Part shown: positions 21,258 through 30,477 of the stretch, one piece after another | Layout of the letters: each line of letters begins with the position of its first letter | How positions within the stretch are numbered: position 1 is the first letter of the stretch | Assembly: GCA_016711085.1 (NCBI GenBank) | Contig: JADJTR010000008.1 | Coordinates: forward strand, 53,837-117,836 | Length of the DNA stretch: 64,000 nt | Reading direction: 5' to 3' | DNA from: Phyllobacteriaceae bacterium | Lineage (GTDB): Bacteria > Pseudomonadota > Alphaproteobacteria > Rhizobiales > Rhizobiaceae | Translations under genes and position numbers: made by a program | The notes under the pieces: generated by a model | Database searches by the model: none | The model's input: the letters and a program-made list of their open reading frames with translations, nothing else | What the model was told of the DNA's origin: nothing

Positions 21258-21788
21258 ATGCGCGTTTTCGTCATCTACGGCACAATCGAAGGGCAAACCC
21301 GCAAGATAGCCCGCGCCATCGCCGAAACGGCGCAAGACAAGGGCTGGCGCGCCACGGTCTACGACATGAACGATCTGGCGGAGGCCGATCCGGCCCATGC
21401 CGATCGGGTCATCATCGCCGCGCCGGTGCATGCCGGCGACTATCCGCGCGAAGTCGCCGAATGGATCAAGGCCAATCGCTTGCGCCTCAAGGCCATGCCG
21501 ACCGCTTTCGTGTCGGTTTCGCTGTCGGCGGCGTCGCAATTCGCCGAGGAGCATGAGGCGCTGGACAAGATCACCAACGCCTTTTTCGAGGAAACGGGCT
21601 TTGCGCCGAACGCCGTGCATCAGGCCGCCGGCGCGTTGCGCTACGCCGACTACGATTTCCTCAAGCGCTTGTTGATGCGTTACATCGCACGCAAGGAAGG
21701 CGCGTCGACCGACACGACAAAAAACCACGAATTCACCGAATGGGACGAATTGGCCCGGTTCATCGCCGATTTCCTTGCGCCGGCGTGA
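21258..21788 (+). CDS. Flavodoxin-domain protein, HemG-like protoporphyrinogen oxidase
   Basis: 176 aa. N-terminal FMN-binding loop of flavodoxins, YGTIEGQTRKIARAIAE (residues ~6-22), then IIAAPVHAGDYPREVAEWIK and VSVSLSAASQF. The long C-terminal part with YADYDFLKRLLMRYIARKEG matches menaquinone-dependent protoporphyrinogen IX dehydrogenase (HemG), which oxidises protoporphyrinogen IX in heme synthesis. Alphaproteobacteria commonly use HemJ instead, so the substrate here is an inference; a general flavodoxin-type role remains possible. Confidence 0.8.
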   Translation: MRVFVIYGTIEGQTRKIARAIAETAQDKGWRATVYDMNDLAEADPAHADRVIIAAPVHAGDYPREVAEWIKANRLRLKAMPTAFVSVSLSAASQFAEEHEALDKITNAFFEETGFAPNAVHQAAGALRYADYDFLKRLLMRYIARKEGASTDTTKNHEFTEWDELARFIADFLAPA

Positions 21789-21832
21789 CAGACGGCCCTT
21801 CCTGAGCGCCGGAGGTTCGGTTATCAGGGGCG

Positions 21833-22207
21833 ATGTTTCACCTGTTTCTCGTTGCCCTTGGCGGGGCCATCGGCGCCGGCCTGCGCCATCTGGCCAATCT
21901 CGCCGCGCTCCGCCTCGTCGGTCCCGGATTTCCCTGGGGAACGCTGGCGATCAACGTCGCCGGCTCGCTGGCGATGGGCCTGTTCATCGGCTGGATGACC
22001 TTGCGGGCGCAAGCATCGAACGAATTGCGCCTGTTTGTCGCCACCGGCGTGCTTGGCGGCTTCACCACCTTTTCCGCCTTTTCGCTCGATTTCGCCACGC
22101 TGGTCGAGCGCGGCGCTGCGATGAGCGCCTTCGGCTATGCCGGCGCCAGCGTCGTCCTGTCGATCCTGGCGCTTTTCGCCGGCCTCGCGCTGATGCGGTT
22201 CGCCTGA
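21833..22207 (+). CDS. crcB: Fluoride exporter CrcB/Fluc
   Basis: 124 aa with four hydrophobic segments. The signatures GGAIGAGLRHL, GTLAINVAGSLAMG and GVLGGFTTFSAFSLD are those of the dual-topology Fluc fluoride channel that lowers cytoplasmic fluoride. No fluoride-riboswitch fold was recognised in the 44 bp upstream. Its stop overlaps the next gene's ATG by one base (TGATG). Confidence 0.95.
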   Translation: MFHLFLVALGGAIGAGLRHLANLAALRLVGPGFPWGTLAINVAGSLAMGLFIGWMTLRAQASNELRLFVATGVLGGFTTFSAFSLDFATLVERGAAMSAFGYAGASVVLSILALFAGLALMRFA

Positions 22208-23190
22208 TGGCCGGCGTCGAACAGGTCGCGGTCGAGGAAGGCGAGTCCGGCATGCGCCTCGACCGCTGGTTCAAGGCGCATTATCCGGGCCTTGCCTTCG
22301 GCCAGTTGCAAAAACTGTTGCGCACCGGTCAGGTGAGGCTCGACGGCGGGCGGGCGAAATCCGACACCCGGGTGCAGCCCGGCCAGACGGTTCGGGTGCC
22401 GCCGCTGCAAGGCGTCGACAAGGCCGGCGCCGGGCCGCTGACGCAAAAGACGCTGAAAAGCCTCGACGATGGCGATGCGCTGTCCAAGATGCTGCTGCAT
22501 GAGGATCCGAAGGTGCTGGTGTTCGACAAGCCGTCCGGTCTCGCCGTGCAAGGCGGCTCGGGCGTCGTGCGCAGCGTCGATTCCATGCTGGAAGCCTGGC
22601 GCAACAAGAAGGGCGAGAAGCCGCGCCTTGTCCACCGCCTCGACCGCGATACGTCCGGAGTGCTTGCGGTGGCGCGCACGCGGCTGGCGGCGATGAAGCT
22701 CGCCGAGGCCTTTCGTCATCGCACCACCGAGAAAATCTACTGGGCTCTGGTCAAGGGCGCGCCGGGCAAGCGGGAAGGGCGCATTTCGTCCTGGCTGGTC
22801 AAGGAGGCGACGCCGGAGGGCGACCGGGTCCGCGTCGCCAAGCATGGCGAGGACGGCGCCGAACACGCCATTACCGAATGGCGCGTCGTCGAGCAGGCCG
22901 GCCAGCAACTGACCTGGATCGAGTTCCGCCCCGAAACCGGCCGCACCCACCAATTGCGCGTCCATGCGGTGCAGATGGGTTGCCCGATCATCGGCGATCC
23001 GAAATATTTCGAGGCCGATCACAATTGGTCGCTGCCGGGCGGCATGCAGAATCGCCTGCATCTGCACGCCCGTCGGCTGGTCATTCCCCATCCTGACGGG
23101 GGCGTCATCGACGTATCCGCGCCTTTGCCGCCGCACATGCGCCAAAGCTGGAACATGCTCGGCTTCGAAGAGGCGAGCGCCGGCGAATGA
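22207..23190 (+). CDS. rluC: 23S rRNA pseudouridine synthase, RluC/RluD family
   Basis: 327 aa. An N-terminal S4-like RNA-binding domain (MRLDRWFKAHYPGLAFGQLQ) is followed by the RluA-family catalytic core with the active-site Asp in RLVHRLDRDTSGVLAVART (HRLDRDTSG) and the motif RPETGRTHQLRVH. RluC-type enzymes modify 23S rRNA uridines (955/2504/2580 in E. coli); exact sites cannot be assigned here. Overlaps crcB by 1 bp and the downstream transporter by 4 bp. Confidence 0.92.
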   Translation: MAGVEQVAVEEGESGMRLDRWFKAHYPGLAFGQLQKLLRTGQVRLDGGRAKSDTRVQPGQTVRVPPLQGVDKAGAGPLTQKTLKSLDDGDALSKMLLHEDPKVLVFDKPSGLAVQGGSGVVRSVDSMLEAWRNKKGEKPRLVHRLDRDTSGVLAVARTRLAAMKLAEAFRHRTTEKIYWALVKGAPGKREGRISSWLVKEATPEGDRVRVAKHGEDGAEHAITEWRVVEQAGQQLTWIEFRPETGRTHQLRVHAVQMGCPIIGDPKYFEADHNWSLPGGMQNRLHLHARRLVIPHPDGGVIDVSAPLPPHMRQSWNMLGFEEASAGE

Positions 23191-24086
23191 ACCCGCCCGC
23201 CGCTGTCCGCCATGACCGGCTCGACGGGTTCGCCGTCGCGGCGATGATCGGCCTGACCATGACCTGGGGTTTCAACCAGGTCGCCATCAAAATCGGCAAT
23301 GGCGGGTTCAACCCGCTCGCCGTTGCCGTTTTCCGCGCCGCGCTGGCGAGCCTGCTGGTGGCTTTGTGGTGCCGGTACAGGGGAATTCCGCTTTTCGACC
23401 GCGATGGCGCGCTTGTCGCCGGGATTGTCGCCGGCGTTCTCTTCGGCGCCGAGTTCGCCCTGATTTTCATCGGCCTCGACCTGACGACGGCGGCGCGCGG
23501 CGTCCTGATGGTCAACACCATGCCGTTCTTCGTCGCCGCCGGCGCCCATCTCTGGCTCGGCGAAAGGCTCACTTCGCTCAAACTCGTCGGCATGGCGCTC
23601 GCCTTTAGCGGCGTTGCGCTGGTGTTTTCCGACAAATTGTCGCTGCCCGATTCGCGCGCGCTGATCGGCGACGGCTTGATGCTCGGCGCGGCGGCGTTGT
23701 GGGCGGCGACGACGCTCGTCATCAAGGGGTCGCGCCTTTCGGCCATCGCGGCCGAAAAAGTCCTGCTCTACCAGCTTGCCGTCTCGGCCGTGGTCACCGC
23801 GCCTTTTGTCGGCCTCGCCGGACCGTTGATGCGCGCCGTCGCGCCATTGCCGATCGCCGCCGTGCTGTTCCAGGCAATGTTCGTCGTCGCCTTCACCTAT
23901 GTCGTGTGGTTCGGCCTGATGCGGCGCTATCCGGCGTCAGCTCTGTCGAATTTCGCCTTTCTTTCGCCGGCCTTCGGCGTGTTGTCCGGCGGCCTGCTGC
24001 TCGGCGAACCCCTGACATGGCGACTGTTCGCCGCGCTGGCGCTGATCGGCCTGGGTCTCTACATCGCCGGCAGAGCGAAACGGTAG
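23187..24086 (+). CDS. EamA/DMT-family transporter
   Basis: 299 aa with about ten hydrophobic helices arranged as two EamA repeats: TMTWGFNQVAIKIGNGGFNP in the first and GLMRRYPASALSNFAFLSPA in the second, the latter followed by GVLSGGLLLGEPLTWRLFAA. Drug/metabolite exporter superfamily; substrate unknown. ATGA overlap with rluC. Confidence 0.9.
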   Translation: MNPPAAVRHDRLDGFAVAAMIGLTMTWGFNQVAIKIGNGGFNPLAVAVFRAALASLLVALWCRYRGIPLFDRDGALVAGIVAGVLFGAEFALIFIGLDLTTAARGVLMVNTMPFFVAAGAHLWLGERLTSLKLVGMALAFSGVALVFSDKLSLPDSRALIGDGLMLGAAALWAATTLVIKGSRLSAIAAEKVLLYQLAVSAVVTAPFVGLAGPLMRAVAPLPIAAVLFQAMFVVAFTYVVWFGLMRRYPASALSNFAFLSPAFGVLSGGLLLGEPLTWRLFAALALIGLGLYIAGRAKR

Positions 24087-24097
24087 AGGGCCACGGG

Positions 24098-24871
24098 ATG
24101 CGCGATCTTCTCACTGACCTTGATGGCGGCGACGATCCGGTCAAACGCGTCCGCAACGCGATGAAAACGCCGCTGCCGAAACGATTCTACCAGCAAGCGA
24201 CAGTCGGGCAAAGCGGGGGCGGGTTCGCTGTCTTGCTCGATAGCAAGCCGGCCAGAACGCCCGGGCGAGCCGCATTGACGCTGCCGACCGGGGCGGCGGC
24301 GCAACTGGTCGCTGACGAATTTTCCGCCCAGGTCGACGTCATCGACCCGGTTTCGATGCCGGTGCTGCGCCTGGTCAATTCGGCGATCGATGGCGTTTCG
24401 ACCGATCCGCGGGCGGTTCATGAAGACATCGCGCGGTTCTCGTCGTCCGACCTGCTGTGCTACCGCGCCGGTTCGCCGGCCTCGCTGGCGGCGAGGCAGG
24501 GCGAGGCCTGGGATCCAGTCATCGGCTGGGCGCGGAAATCGCTCGGGGCGCGCTTCATCCTGGCCGAGGGTGTCATGCCCGTCCCCCAGCCACGCGAGGC
24601 GCTCGCCGCTTTCGATACGGCGCTCGCCCGTTTCGCCGACCCATTGTCGCTCGCCGCCATCCATTCGATGACGACGTTGACCGGCTCGGCGCTGCTGGCG
24701 CTGGCGGTGGCCATGGGCGAATTGATGGTCGAGCAAGCGTGGTCCGCCGCCCATGTCGACGAGGATTTCAACGTCTCCCTATGGGGCGAAGACGCCGAAG
24801 CCTCGGCGCGGCGCGCCTTTCGCAGGACGGAGATGATGGCGGCGGCGGCGCTGCTCGCGGCGTTGTCCTGA
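24098..24871 (+). CDS. ATP12-family F1-ATPase assembly chaperone
   Basis: 257 aa. The motifs KRFYQQATV, FAVLLDSKPARTPGRAALTL and FSSSDLLCYRAGSPASLAAR, then WDPVI, are characteristic of ATP12, the chaperone that binds F1 alpha subunits in mitochondria and alphaproteobacteria. The protein's presence is itself a marker of alphaproteobacterial origin. 11 bp after the transporter gene; it abuts the convergent minus-strand gene stop with no gap. Confidence 0.92.
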   Translation: MRDLLTDLDGGDDPVKRVRNAMKTPLPKRFYQQATVGQSGGGFAVLLDSKPARTPGRAALTLPTGAAAQLVADEFSAQVDVIDPVSMPVLRLVNSAIDGVSTDPRAVHEDIARFSSSDLLCYRAGSPASLAARQGEAWDPVIGWARKSLGARFILAEGVMPVPQPREALAAFDTALARFADPLSLAAIHSMTTLTGSALLALAVAMGELMVEQAWSAAHVDEDFNVSLWGEDAEASARRAFRRTEMMAAAALLAALS

Positions 24872-25198
24872 TCAGCCGCCCAAACCGGCGGCGCGCAGCA
24901 GGTTCGGCAACGCCGGCAAGGTGAGAAGGATGGTCGCGGCGAGCCAGATCGCCGCCGACGCCGGCGTGGTTTCACCCGGCGAGCGCAGCTTCTCGTAAAG
25001 CGCCGCGGGCACGCCGGCAATCATCAGCGTCAGGGTCGACAGGATCAGCGAAGACAGCGCCACGACCACCTCGGTGATTCCCGGAAAGAAGCCCGGGTAC
25101 CAGGCCCAGCGCAGCAGGAATATGAACAGCAGCAGCGGCGAGAAAATGCCGTTCAAGATGGCGGCGCCGACCGTGGCGAAGATCAAGGGATTGCGCAT
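24872..25198 (-). CDS. Small integral membrane protein, unknown function
   Basis: 108 aa with three predicted helices: MRNPLIFATVGAAILNGIFS, then a second around VVVALSSLILSTLTLMIAGV, and a C-terminal IWLAATILLTLPALPNLLRA. No family named. Its start lies 4 bp downstream of the stop of the other minus-strand membrane gene, so the two probably form an operon. Confidence 0.75.
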   Translation of the reverse strand: MRNPLIFATVGAAILNGIFSPLLLFIFLLRWAWYPGFFPGITEVVVALSSLILSTLTLMIAGVPAALYEKLRSPGETTPASAAIWLAATILLTLPALPNLLRAAGLGG

Positions 25199-25202
25199 GG
25201 CG

Positions 25203-25508
25203 TCAGCCTCCGGACGAAACGGCCGGCGCGAGACCGGCGCGCAGCAGGATGATGATGAAGGCGACGCGCGCCGCGAGGATCCACAGCACGGCGAACGCCA
25301 GCACCAGATTGTGCGGCAGGGCGGCGGGCGTGACCGCGCGGACCAGGCGGACGACCGGATCGGTCAGGCGCTTGAACGCTTTCCAGATGTAATTGTCCCA
25401 GTCGTCGGCGACGAAGAAGCCGAGCAATAACCGGCCGAGCACGGTGTATTGCAACGCGGCCAGCACGTAGTTCGGAAGGTGGAAATACCAGTAGCCCCAG
25501 AAATCCAT
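25203..25508 (-). CDS. Small membrane protein, possibly YggT-like
   Basis: 101 aa. A hydrophobic N-terminus (YWYFHLPNYVLAALQYTVLG) and a second segment around LVLAFAVLWILAARVAFIII flank a loop WKAFKRLTDPVVRLVRAVTP. The arrangement TDPVVR..R..TP before a helix recalls the YggT family, but the match is partial. Probably cotranscribed with the downstream small membrane gene. Confidence 0.7.
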   Translation of the reverse strand: MDFWGYWYFHLPNYVLAALQYTVLGRLLLGFFVADDWDNYIWKAFKRLTDPVVRLVRAVTPAALPHNLVLAFAVLWILAARVAFIIILLRAGLAPAVSSGG

Positions 25509-25555
25509 TGTCGCTTTCCGATCGGGTCGCGGCGCTTATGGCGCGTCGCCGGCCA

Positions 25556-25594
25556 AAAAGAAAGCGGGGCGCGCGTGGTTGACGCGCGCCCCGC
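25556..25594 (-). terminator. Strong rho-independent terminator of the symporter operon
   Basis: Read on the minus strand: GCGGGGCGCGCGT, 5-nt loop, ACGCGCGCCCCGC (a perfect 13-bp stem at 25564-25594) followed by TTTCTTTTT (25556-25563). It begins 20 bp after the symporter stop. An ATTTTT on the other side may make it bidirectional, though the nearest plus-strand gene ends at 24871. Confidence 0.92.
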
Positions 25595-25613
25595 CGATTT
25601 TTCAGGCCGCTGT

Positions 25614-27722
25614 TCAGGCGGTCTTTTCTTCCATCATCGAACCGCCCTTGGGAATGCGGACGTTGTCGATGAAGTCCTGCATTTCCTTGGACGGCGCCTT
25701 GGTGAGCAACGACACCACGATCAAGGCGATGAAGCCCGCCGGCAGGCCGAAGGCGGCCGACGAGATGTTCTTGATGCCGAACCAGTTCGCCATGCTCTGG
25801 GCGTGCGTGTCGAAAGCCTTCCAAGCGGCGCCCTTGGCGTCGGCGGCGGCGTTCATCCACGCATCCTTGAGGTCGACGAACTTGGCGGCGGTGGCCACGC
25901 CCTTGCCGTTGGCCTTGGAGAACTCGTCGATCGCCGCCTGGGCCGCCGTTTTCGCGGCGTCGTCAGTGGCGGCGGCGAGCGCGGCCGTCAGTTCCTTCAG
26001 CTTGCCGACGAGGCCCATGTCGATCGGGGTCGACGACAGGCCGTTCCACATCTCGACGAAGCCCGGCGCGAAATACCGGGTGGCGACGAGATAGTAGAGC
26101 GTCACGCCGAAGCCGACGATGATCGCGGCGATGGCGCCGGCCGTATTGGCCCGCTTCCACCACACGCCGAGCACGAGCCCGGGAACAGGCCGGCAGCCGC
26201 GAGCGAGAACGCCCACGAGACCATCGACAGGATATCGGCCGGCTTGGTCGACGCCGTGTAGGCGGCGATAGCCGCGACGATGACCAGCAGGACGCGCGAC
26301 ACAGTGAGGCGGCGCGCGGTCGGCGCGTTGGTGTCGATCATCCGGTAGTAAACGTCGTGCGACAGGGCGTTGGCGATGGCGAGCAGCAGGCCGTCGGCGG
26401 TCGACAGCGCGGCGGCGAGACCGCCGGCGGCGACGAGGCCGGAGATGACATACGGCATGCCGGCCATTTCCGGCGTCGCAAGCACGATCATGTCGGCGTT
26501 CAGCGCGATGTCCTTGAAAGCCAGCACCCCGGTGACGCCCTTCTCGGCGCAGGCGGCGGCAATCGCGGCGGCATCGACGGCCGCCTTGCCGCAGATCTGC
26601 ACCAGACCGTTTTCCGCCTGCGCCCAGCTCACCATCCATCCGGCCTTCTCGGCGATGTTGTCGGGGTCAGGCCGCCGGCGACGAGGTCGAGCATGGTCCA
26701 CTTGGCGAACGCCGCATAGGACGGCGCCGTGAAGTAGAGGATGAAGATGAACAGCAGCGACCAGGCCACCGAAATGCGCGCTTCACGCACCGACGGCGTG
26801 GTGAAGTAGCGCATCAGGACGTGCGGCAGCGACGCCGTGCCGACCATCAGGCAGAGGATGAGCCAGAAGAAGTTCTTGGCGTCGTAGCCGCCATGGCTGA
26901 ACGGCGTGACGTGCTTGCCTCGGTGAAGCCCTGGGCGGTTTCGAGCGCGCCGATGCCCTGCGAGGCCTGGCCGTACATCAGCTGCGGGAGCGGCACGCCG
27001 GTCTTCACCGTCGACATCCAGATCGCGGGGATGAGGTAGGCGATGATCAGGACGATGTACTGGGCGACCTGCGTCCAGGTGACGGCGCGCATGCCGCCGA
27101 GCATGGAGCAGACCAGGATGCCGGCCAGGCCGACATAGACGGCGACGTTGAAGTCGATGCCGAGGAAACGGGCCGAGATGATGCCGGTCGCGTAGATCTG
27201 CGCGACCACATAGGTGAACGAGCAGCTCATCAGCACGATGACGCCGATGAAGCGCGCCAGGTTGCCGCCGTAGCGGGCCGACAGGAAGTCGGGAACCGTG
27301 TAGGCGCCGAACTTGCGCAGGTAGGGCGCAACCAGGATCGCCACCAGCACGTAGCCGCCGGTCCAGCCGAGCACGAAGGCGAGGCCGTCATAGCCGAGCG
27401 CATAGAGCGTGCCGGCCATACCGACGAAGGAGGCGCCGGACATCCAGTCCGCGCCCGTCGCCATGCCGTTGTAGATGGCAGGCACGCGGCGGCCGGCGAC
27501 GTAGTATTCGCCGACTTCCATGGTGCGCGACAGGATGCCGATCGCCGCGTAGATGACGATCGTGAAGCCCATGAAGAAATAGCCGATGATCTTGTTCGGA
27601 ACGCCGACGGCGCTCAGAATCGCCATGGCGACGATGAAGGCGATGAATCCGCCCGTATAGATCGTGTAGACCCGGCCGAGGTTCGACATGAAGTCGCCGC
27701 CGGCCCCTTTTGCTACAGCCAT
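25614..27722 (-). CDS. Sodium:solute symporter, large subunit (ActP-like, VC_2705 type; three or more frame breaks)
   Basis: Start MAVAKGAGGDFMSNLGRVYT at 27722. Typical SSS core: YYVAGRRVPAIYNGMATGAD, WMSGASFVGMAGTLYALGYD and GGMRAVTWTQVAQYIVLIIA. Frame breaks occur near 26920, 26665 and 26180; the pieces join to a protein of ~700 aa. A soluble Ala-rich stretch (MWNGLSSTPIDMGLVGKLKE through THAQSMANWFG) sits between late helices, as in the large symporters paired with a DUF4212 subunit. That partner is encoded just upstream. Substrate likely acetate or another small carboxylate, by family only. Confidence 0.88.
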
Positions 27723-27738
27723 TGTCTGTCCCTCCCGA

Positions 27739-27993
27739 TCAGTCTTCGGCCACGCCGTGCTCGACGTCGATGGCGTTCTGTTTGCGGGCAAACCAGAACA
27801 GCATGGCGACGAACACGATCAGCGAACCCTGCGCGGCCATGTAGAAGCCGAGCGGGAAGCCGAGAATGACGATGTTGTTGAGCGAACCCACGAACATGTG
27901 GATGAAGAAGGAGAAGATCGCCCAGAGGACCATCATGATGATCATCAGGTTTCTCGTCTTCTCCCAGTAGCGTACACGATCCGGCGCTGCCAT
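27739..27993 (-). CDS. DUF4212 small subunit of sodium:solute symporter
   Basis: 84 aa with two helices: RNLMIIMMVLWAIFSFFIHM and FYMAAQGSLIVFVAMLFWFA, after a charged N-terminus RVRYWEKTRN. This is the TIGR03647/DUF4212 small-subunit pattern. It precedes the large subunit by 16 bp with GGAGG-like sequence before the start. The 285 bp between this start and the divergent gene at 28279 contain no gene I can support, only both promoters by inference. Confidence 0.92.
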   Translation of the reverse strand: MAAPDRVRYWEKTRNLMIIMMVLWAIFSFFIHMFVGSLNNIVILGFPLGFYMAAQGSLIVFVAMLFWFARKQNAIDVEHGVAED

Positions 27994-28278
27994 CGTGACT
28001 TCCTCCTCCTGAGATCGACTCCGCCGCTTATTCGGCGTGCCGCTTTATTGGCTATTTCGGTGCGCCGCCGAATCCTCGGCTTGCCCCAAAGGCGCTCCAC
28101 GGACAATTTGTCAGTCCACGGCGAACCTCGGCGTGGTTTAGCACCGGTTAATCGGACCTGCGCATAAGACTTTGGAATCGCCTCGGGCGGAAAGCCGCCA
28201 CAATGCCTTGAAAACCGGCGTTTGCCATATCACTGGCTTATCCCTAGAAGGGCCGCTGGAGGCTCCCGGAGCGATACG

Positions 28279-28923
28279 ATGGCGGACGGCGGAGTGCTGC
28301 AGAACCTGTTCGGGCGGTATTTCCGCAAGCCGGAGCGAATCGCCGATGTCGAGGCGCTCCAGCGCTTCATGGACGAGCGCGCCGCGTTCCTGACGCAGAA
28401 GGGCATCGTTGAATTCTGCCGCGTGCGCGCCGGCGGCCATTGGCAGAAGCTGTTCGGGGAGACCGAGTTCCAGCAGGCGCTGACCCTGTCGCGCTGGCGC
28501 GGCTATCCGTTGGCGTTGGCCATGCTGGCCGAGATGGTCGAGGCGGCGTTGCGCGAGACCGCCGGCGTCGAGCGCTTGCGTTTGCCGGGCACGCTCGCCG
28601 CGGCCGCGGCGCGGCTTACGGCGAAATATCCGGTTCCGGCCGGCGAAAGCGACGACTTCTGGGAAAAATCGAATGCGCTGATCGCCGTAACGCTCGCCGA
28701 GGCGCAATCGCGCCCGGCCCGGGCGGTGGCGGCGATGCCCGATCCGCTGGCGAAGAAATTCCACAAGGCGCTGCCGTTGCACCAGAACCTGGTTGCGCCC
28801 GACTACGACTACATTTTCAATTTCCTGCGCATGAACCTGCTGCGCGCGCACGAGGATTTCCTTGCCCGGGCCGACCGGCCGGCGCTGCTTTCCGATCTGG
28901 TCGGGGGAAACGGAAGGGGCTGA
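28279..28923 (+). CDS. Conserved hypothetical cytoplasmic protein
   Basis: 214 aa, MADGGVLQNLFGRYFRKPER onward; helical, soluble, no signal peptide. Segments FMDERAAFLTQKGIVEFCRV and KKFHKALPLHQNLVAPDYDY followed by IFNFLRMNLLRAHEDF look conserved-domain-like but I do not recognise a named family. The start is chosen where codon usage and the ATG coincide; in-frame sequence upstream (from 28222) is unlikely coding. It is convergent with glnA across a shared terminator. Confidence 0.75.
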   Translation: MADGGVLQNLFGRYFRKPERIADVEALQRFMDERAAFLTQKGIVEFCRVRAGGHWQKLFGETEFQQALTLSRWRGYPLALAMLAEMVEAALRETAGVERLRLPGTLAAAAARLTAKYPVPAGESDDFWEKSNALIAVTLAEAQSRPARAVAAMPDPLAKKFHKALPLHQNLVAPDYDYIFNFLRMNLLRAHEDFLARADRPALLSDLVGGNGRG

Positions 28924-28973
28924 TTCGCATCTCGCGCGTTGCGCGAGGAAACCTCGTGAACCGAGTCAATCGC

Positions 28974-29004
28974 AAACAAAAACCCCGGCTTCTAAGCCGG
29001 GGTT
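28974..29004 (-). terminator. Terminator between glnA and the convergent hypothetical gene
   Basis: Minus strand: AACCCCGGCT, loop TAGA, AGCCGGGGTT followed by TTTGTTT. It lies 24 bp past the glnA stop. On the plus strand TTTTCGCTTT follows the same stem, so it may serve both convergent genes. Confidence 0.9.
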
Positions 29005-29027
29005 TTCGCTTTCCTCCGACCGGAGGA

Positions 29028-30437
29028 TCAGACCGAGTAGTACATGTCGTATTCGATCGGGTGCGGCGTCATTTCGAAACGCATCACCTCGGTCATCTTC
29101 AGCTCGATATAGGCGTCGATCATGTCGTCGTCGAACACGCCGCCGGCTTTCAGGAAGCCGCGATCCTTGTCGAGCGACTGCAGCGCTTCGCGCAACGAAC
29201 CGCAGACGGTCGGGATCTTCTTCAGTTCCTTCGGCGGCAGGTCGTAGAGATCCTTGTCCATCGGCTGGCCGGGGTGGATCTTGTTCTTGATGCCGTCGAG
29301 GCCGGCCATCAGCAGCGCCGCGAAGCCGAGATAGGGGTTCGCGCCCGGATCGGGGAAGCGGACCTCGACGCGCTTGGCCTTCGGCGACGAGCCGAACGGG
29401 ATGCGGCACGACGCCGAGCGGTTGCGCGCCGAATAGGCGAGCAGCACCGGCGCCTCGTAGCCCGGCACCAGACGCTTGTAGGAGTTGGTCAGCGGGTTGG
29501 TGAAGGCGTTGACGGCCTTGGCGTGCTTGATGACGCCGCCGATGAAATACAGGCAGGATTCCGACAGGCCGGCATATTCGTTGCCGGCGAACAGCGGCTT
29601 GCCACCCTTCCAGATCGACATGTGGACGTGCATGCCCGAGCCGTTGTCGCCGAAGATCGGCTTCGGCATGAAGGTCGCCGTCTTGCCGTAGGCGTTGGCG
29701 ACCTGGTGCACGACATATTTGTAGATCTGCATCTTGTCGGCGTTGCGCACCAGCGTGTCGAACTTCAGGCCGAGCTCGTGCTGGGCGGCGGCGACCTCGT
29801 GGTGATGCTTCTCGACCACGACGCCCATCTCGGCCAGCACGGTCAGCATCTCGGAGCGCATGTCCTGCTCCGAGTCGATCGGCGGAACCGGGAAATAGCC
29901 GCCCTTGACGCGCGGACGATGGCCGAGGTTGCCGGTCTCGTAGTCGGTGTCGTCGTTGGACGGCAGTTCGGTCGAATCGAGCTTGAAGCCGGTGTTGTAG
30001 GGATCGGCCTTGTACTTGACGTCGTCGAAGACGAAGAATTCGGCTTCCGGGCCGACATAGATGGTGTCGCCGATGCCTTCCGACTTCATGTAGGCTTCCG
30101 CCTTCTTGGCGATGCCGCGCGGATCGCGGTTGAAGGCTTCGCCCGAGATCGGATCCAGAATGTCGCAGAACACCACCGCCGTCGACTGGGCGAAGAACGG
30201 GTCCATGTGGAAGGTCGCGGTGTCGGGCATCAGCACCATGTCGGATTCGTTGATCGCCTTCCAGCCGGCGATCGACGAGCCGTCGAACATCACGCCGTCG
30301 GCGAACATGTCCTCGTCGACGAGGCCGACGTCCATGGTCAGATGCTGCATCTTGCCGCGCGTGTCGGCGAAGCGGAGATCGAGGAACTTGACGTCCTTGT
30401 CCTTGAGCTCCTTGAGGATGTCCTTGGCTGTCGTCAT
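29028..30437 (-). CDS. glnA: Glutamine synthetase type I
   Basis: 469 aa, standard GSI length. Motifs: MFDGSSIAGWKAINESDM (beta-Grasp), KGGYFPVPPIDSEQDMRSEM, HHHEVAAAQHELGLKFDTL (metal-binding His/Glu), NGSGMHVHMSIWKGGKPLF and NPLTNSYKRLVPGYEAPVLL. The adenylylation region around KDLYDLPPKELKKIPTVCGS contains the regulatory Tyr (DLYDLPP), so control by GlnE is expected. It makes glutamine from glutamate and ammonium. Forty bp after glnB, same strand: a glnBA operon. Confidence 0.99.
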   Translation of the reverse strand: MTTAKDILKELKDKDVKFLDLRFADTRGKMQHLTMDVGLVDEDMFADGVMFDGSSIAGWKAINESDMVLMPDTATFHMDPFFAQSTAVVFCDILDPISGEAFNRDPRGIAKKAEAYMKSEGIGDTIYVGPEAEFFVFDDVKYKADPYNTGFKLDSTELPSNDDTDYETGNLGHRPRVKGGYFPVPPIDSEQDMRSEMLTVLAEMGVVVEKHHHEVAAAQHELGLKFDTLVRNADKMQIYKYVVHQVANAYGKTATFMPKPIFGDNGSGMHVHMSIWKGGKPLFAGNEYAGLSESCLYFIGGVIKHAKAVNAFTNPLTNSYKRLVPGYEAPVLLAYSARNRSASCRIPFGSSPKAKRVEVRFPDPGANPYLGFAALLMAGLDGIKNKIHPGQPMDKDLYDLPPKELKKIPTVCGSLREALQSLDKDRGFLKAGGVFDDDMIDAYIELKMTEVMRFEMTPHPIEYDMYYSV

Positions 30438-30477
30438 GATAATCTTTCCTGTGTCTGACGATGGAAATGAGTGGCGT

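Noticed and set aside
21789..21832. Fluoride riboswitch upstream of crcB
   Set aside because: The 44-bp gap shows no recognisable pseudoknot core of the crcB motif.
28440..30458. 672-codon plus-strand open frame opposite glnA
   Set aside because: Antisense shadow of glnA; glnA itself is intact with all GS motifs.
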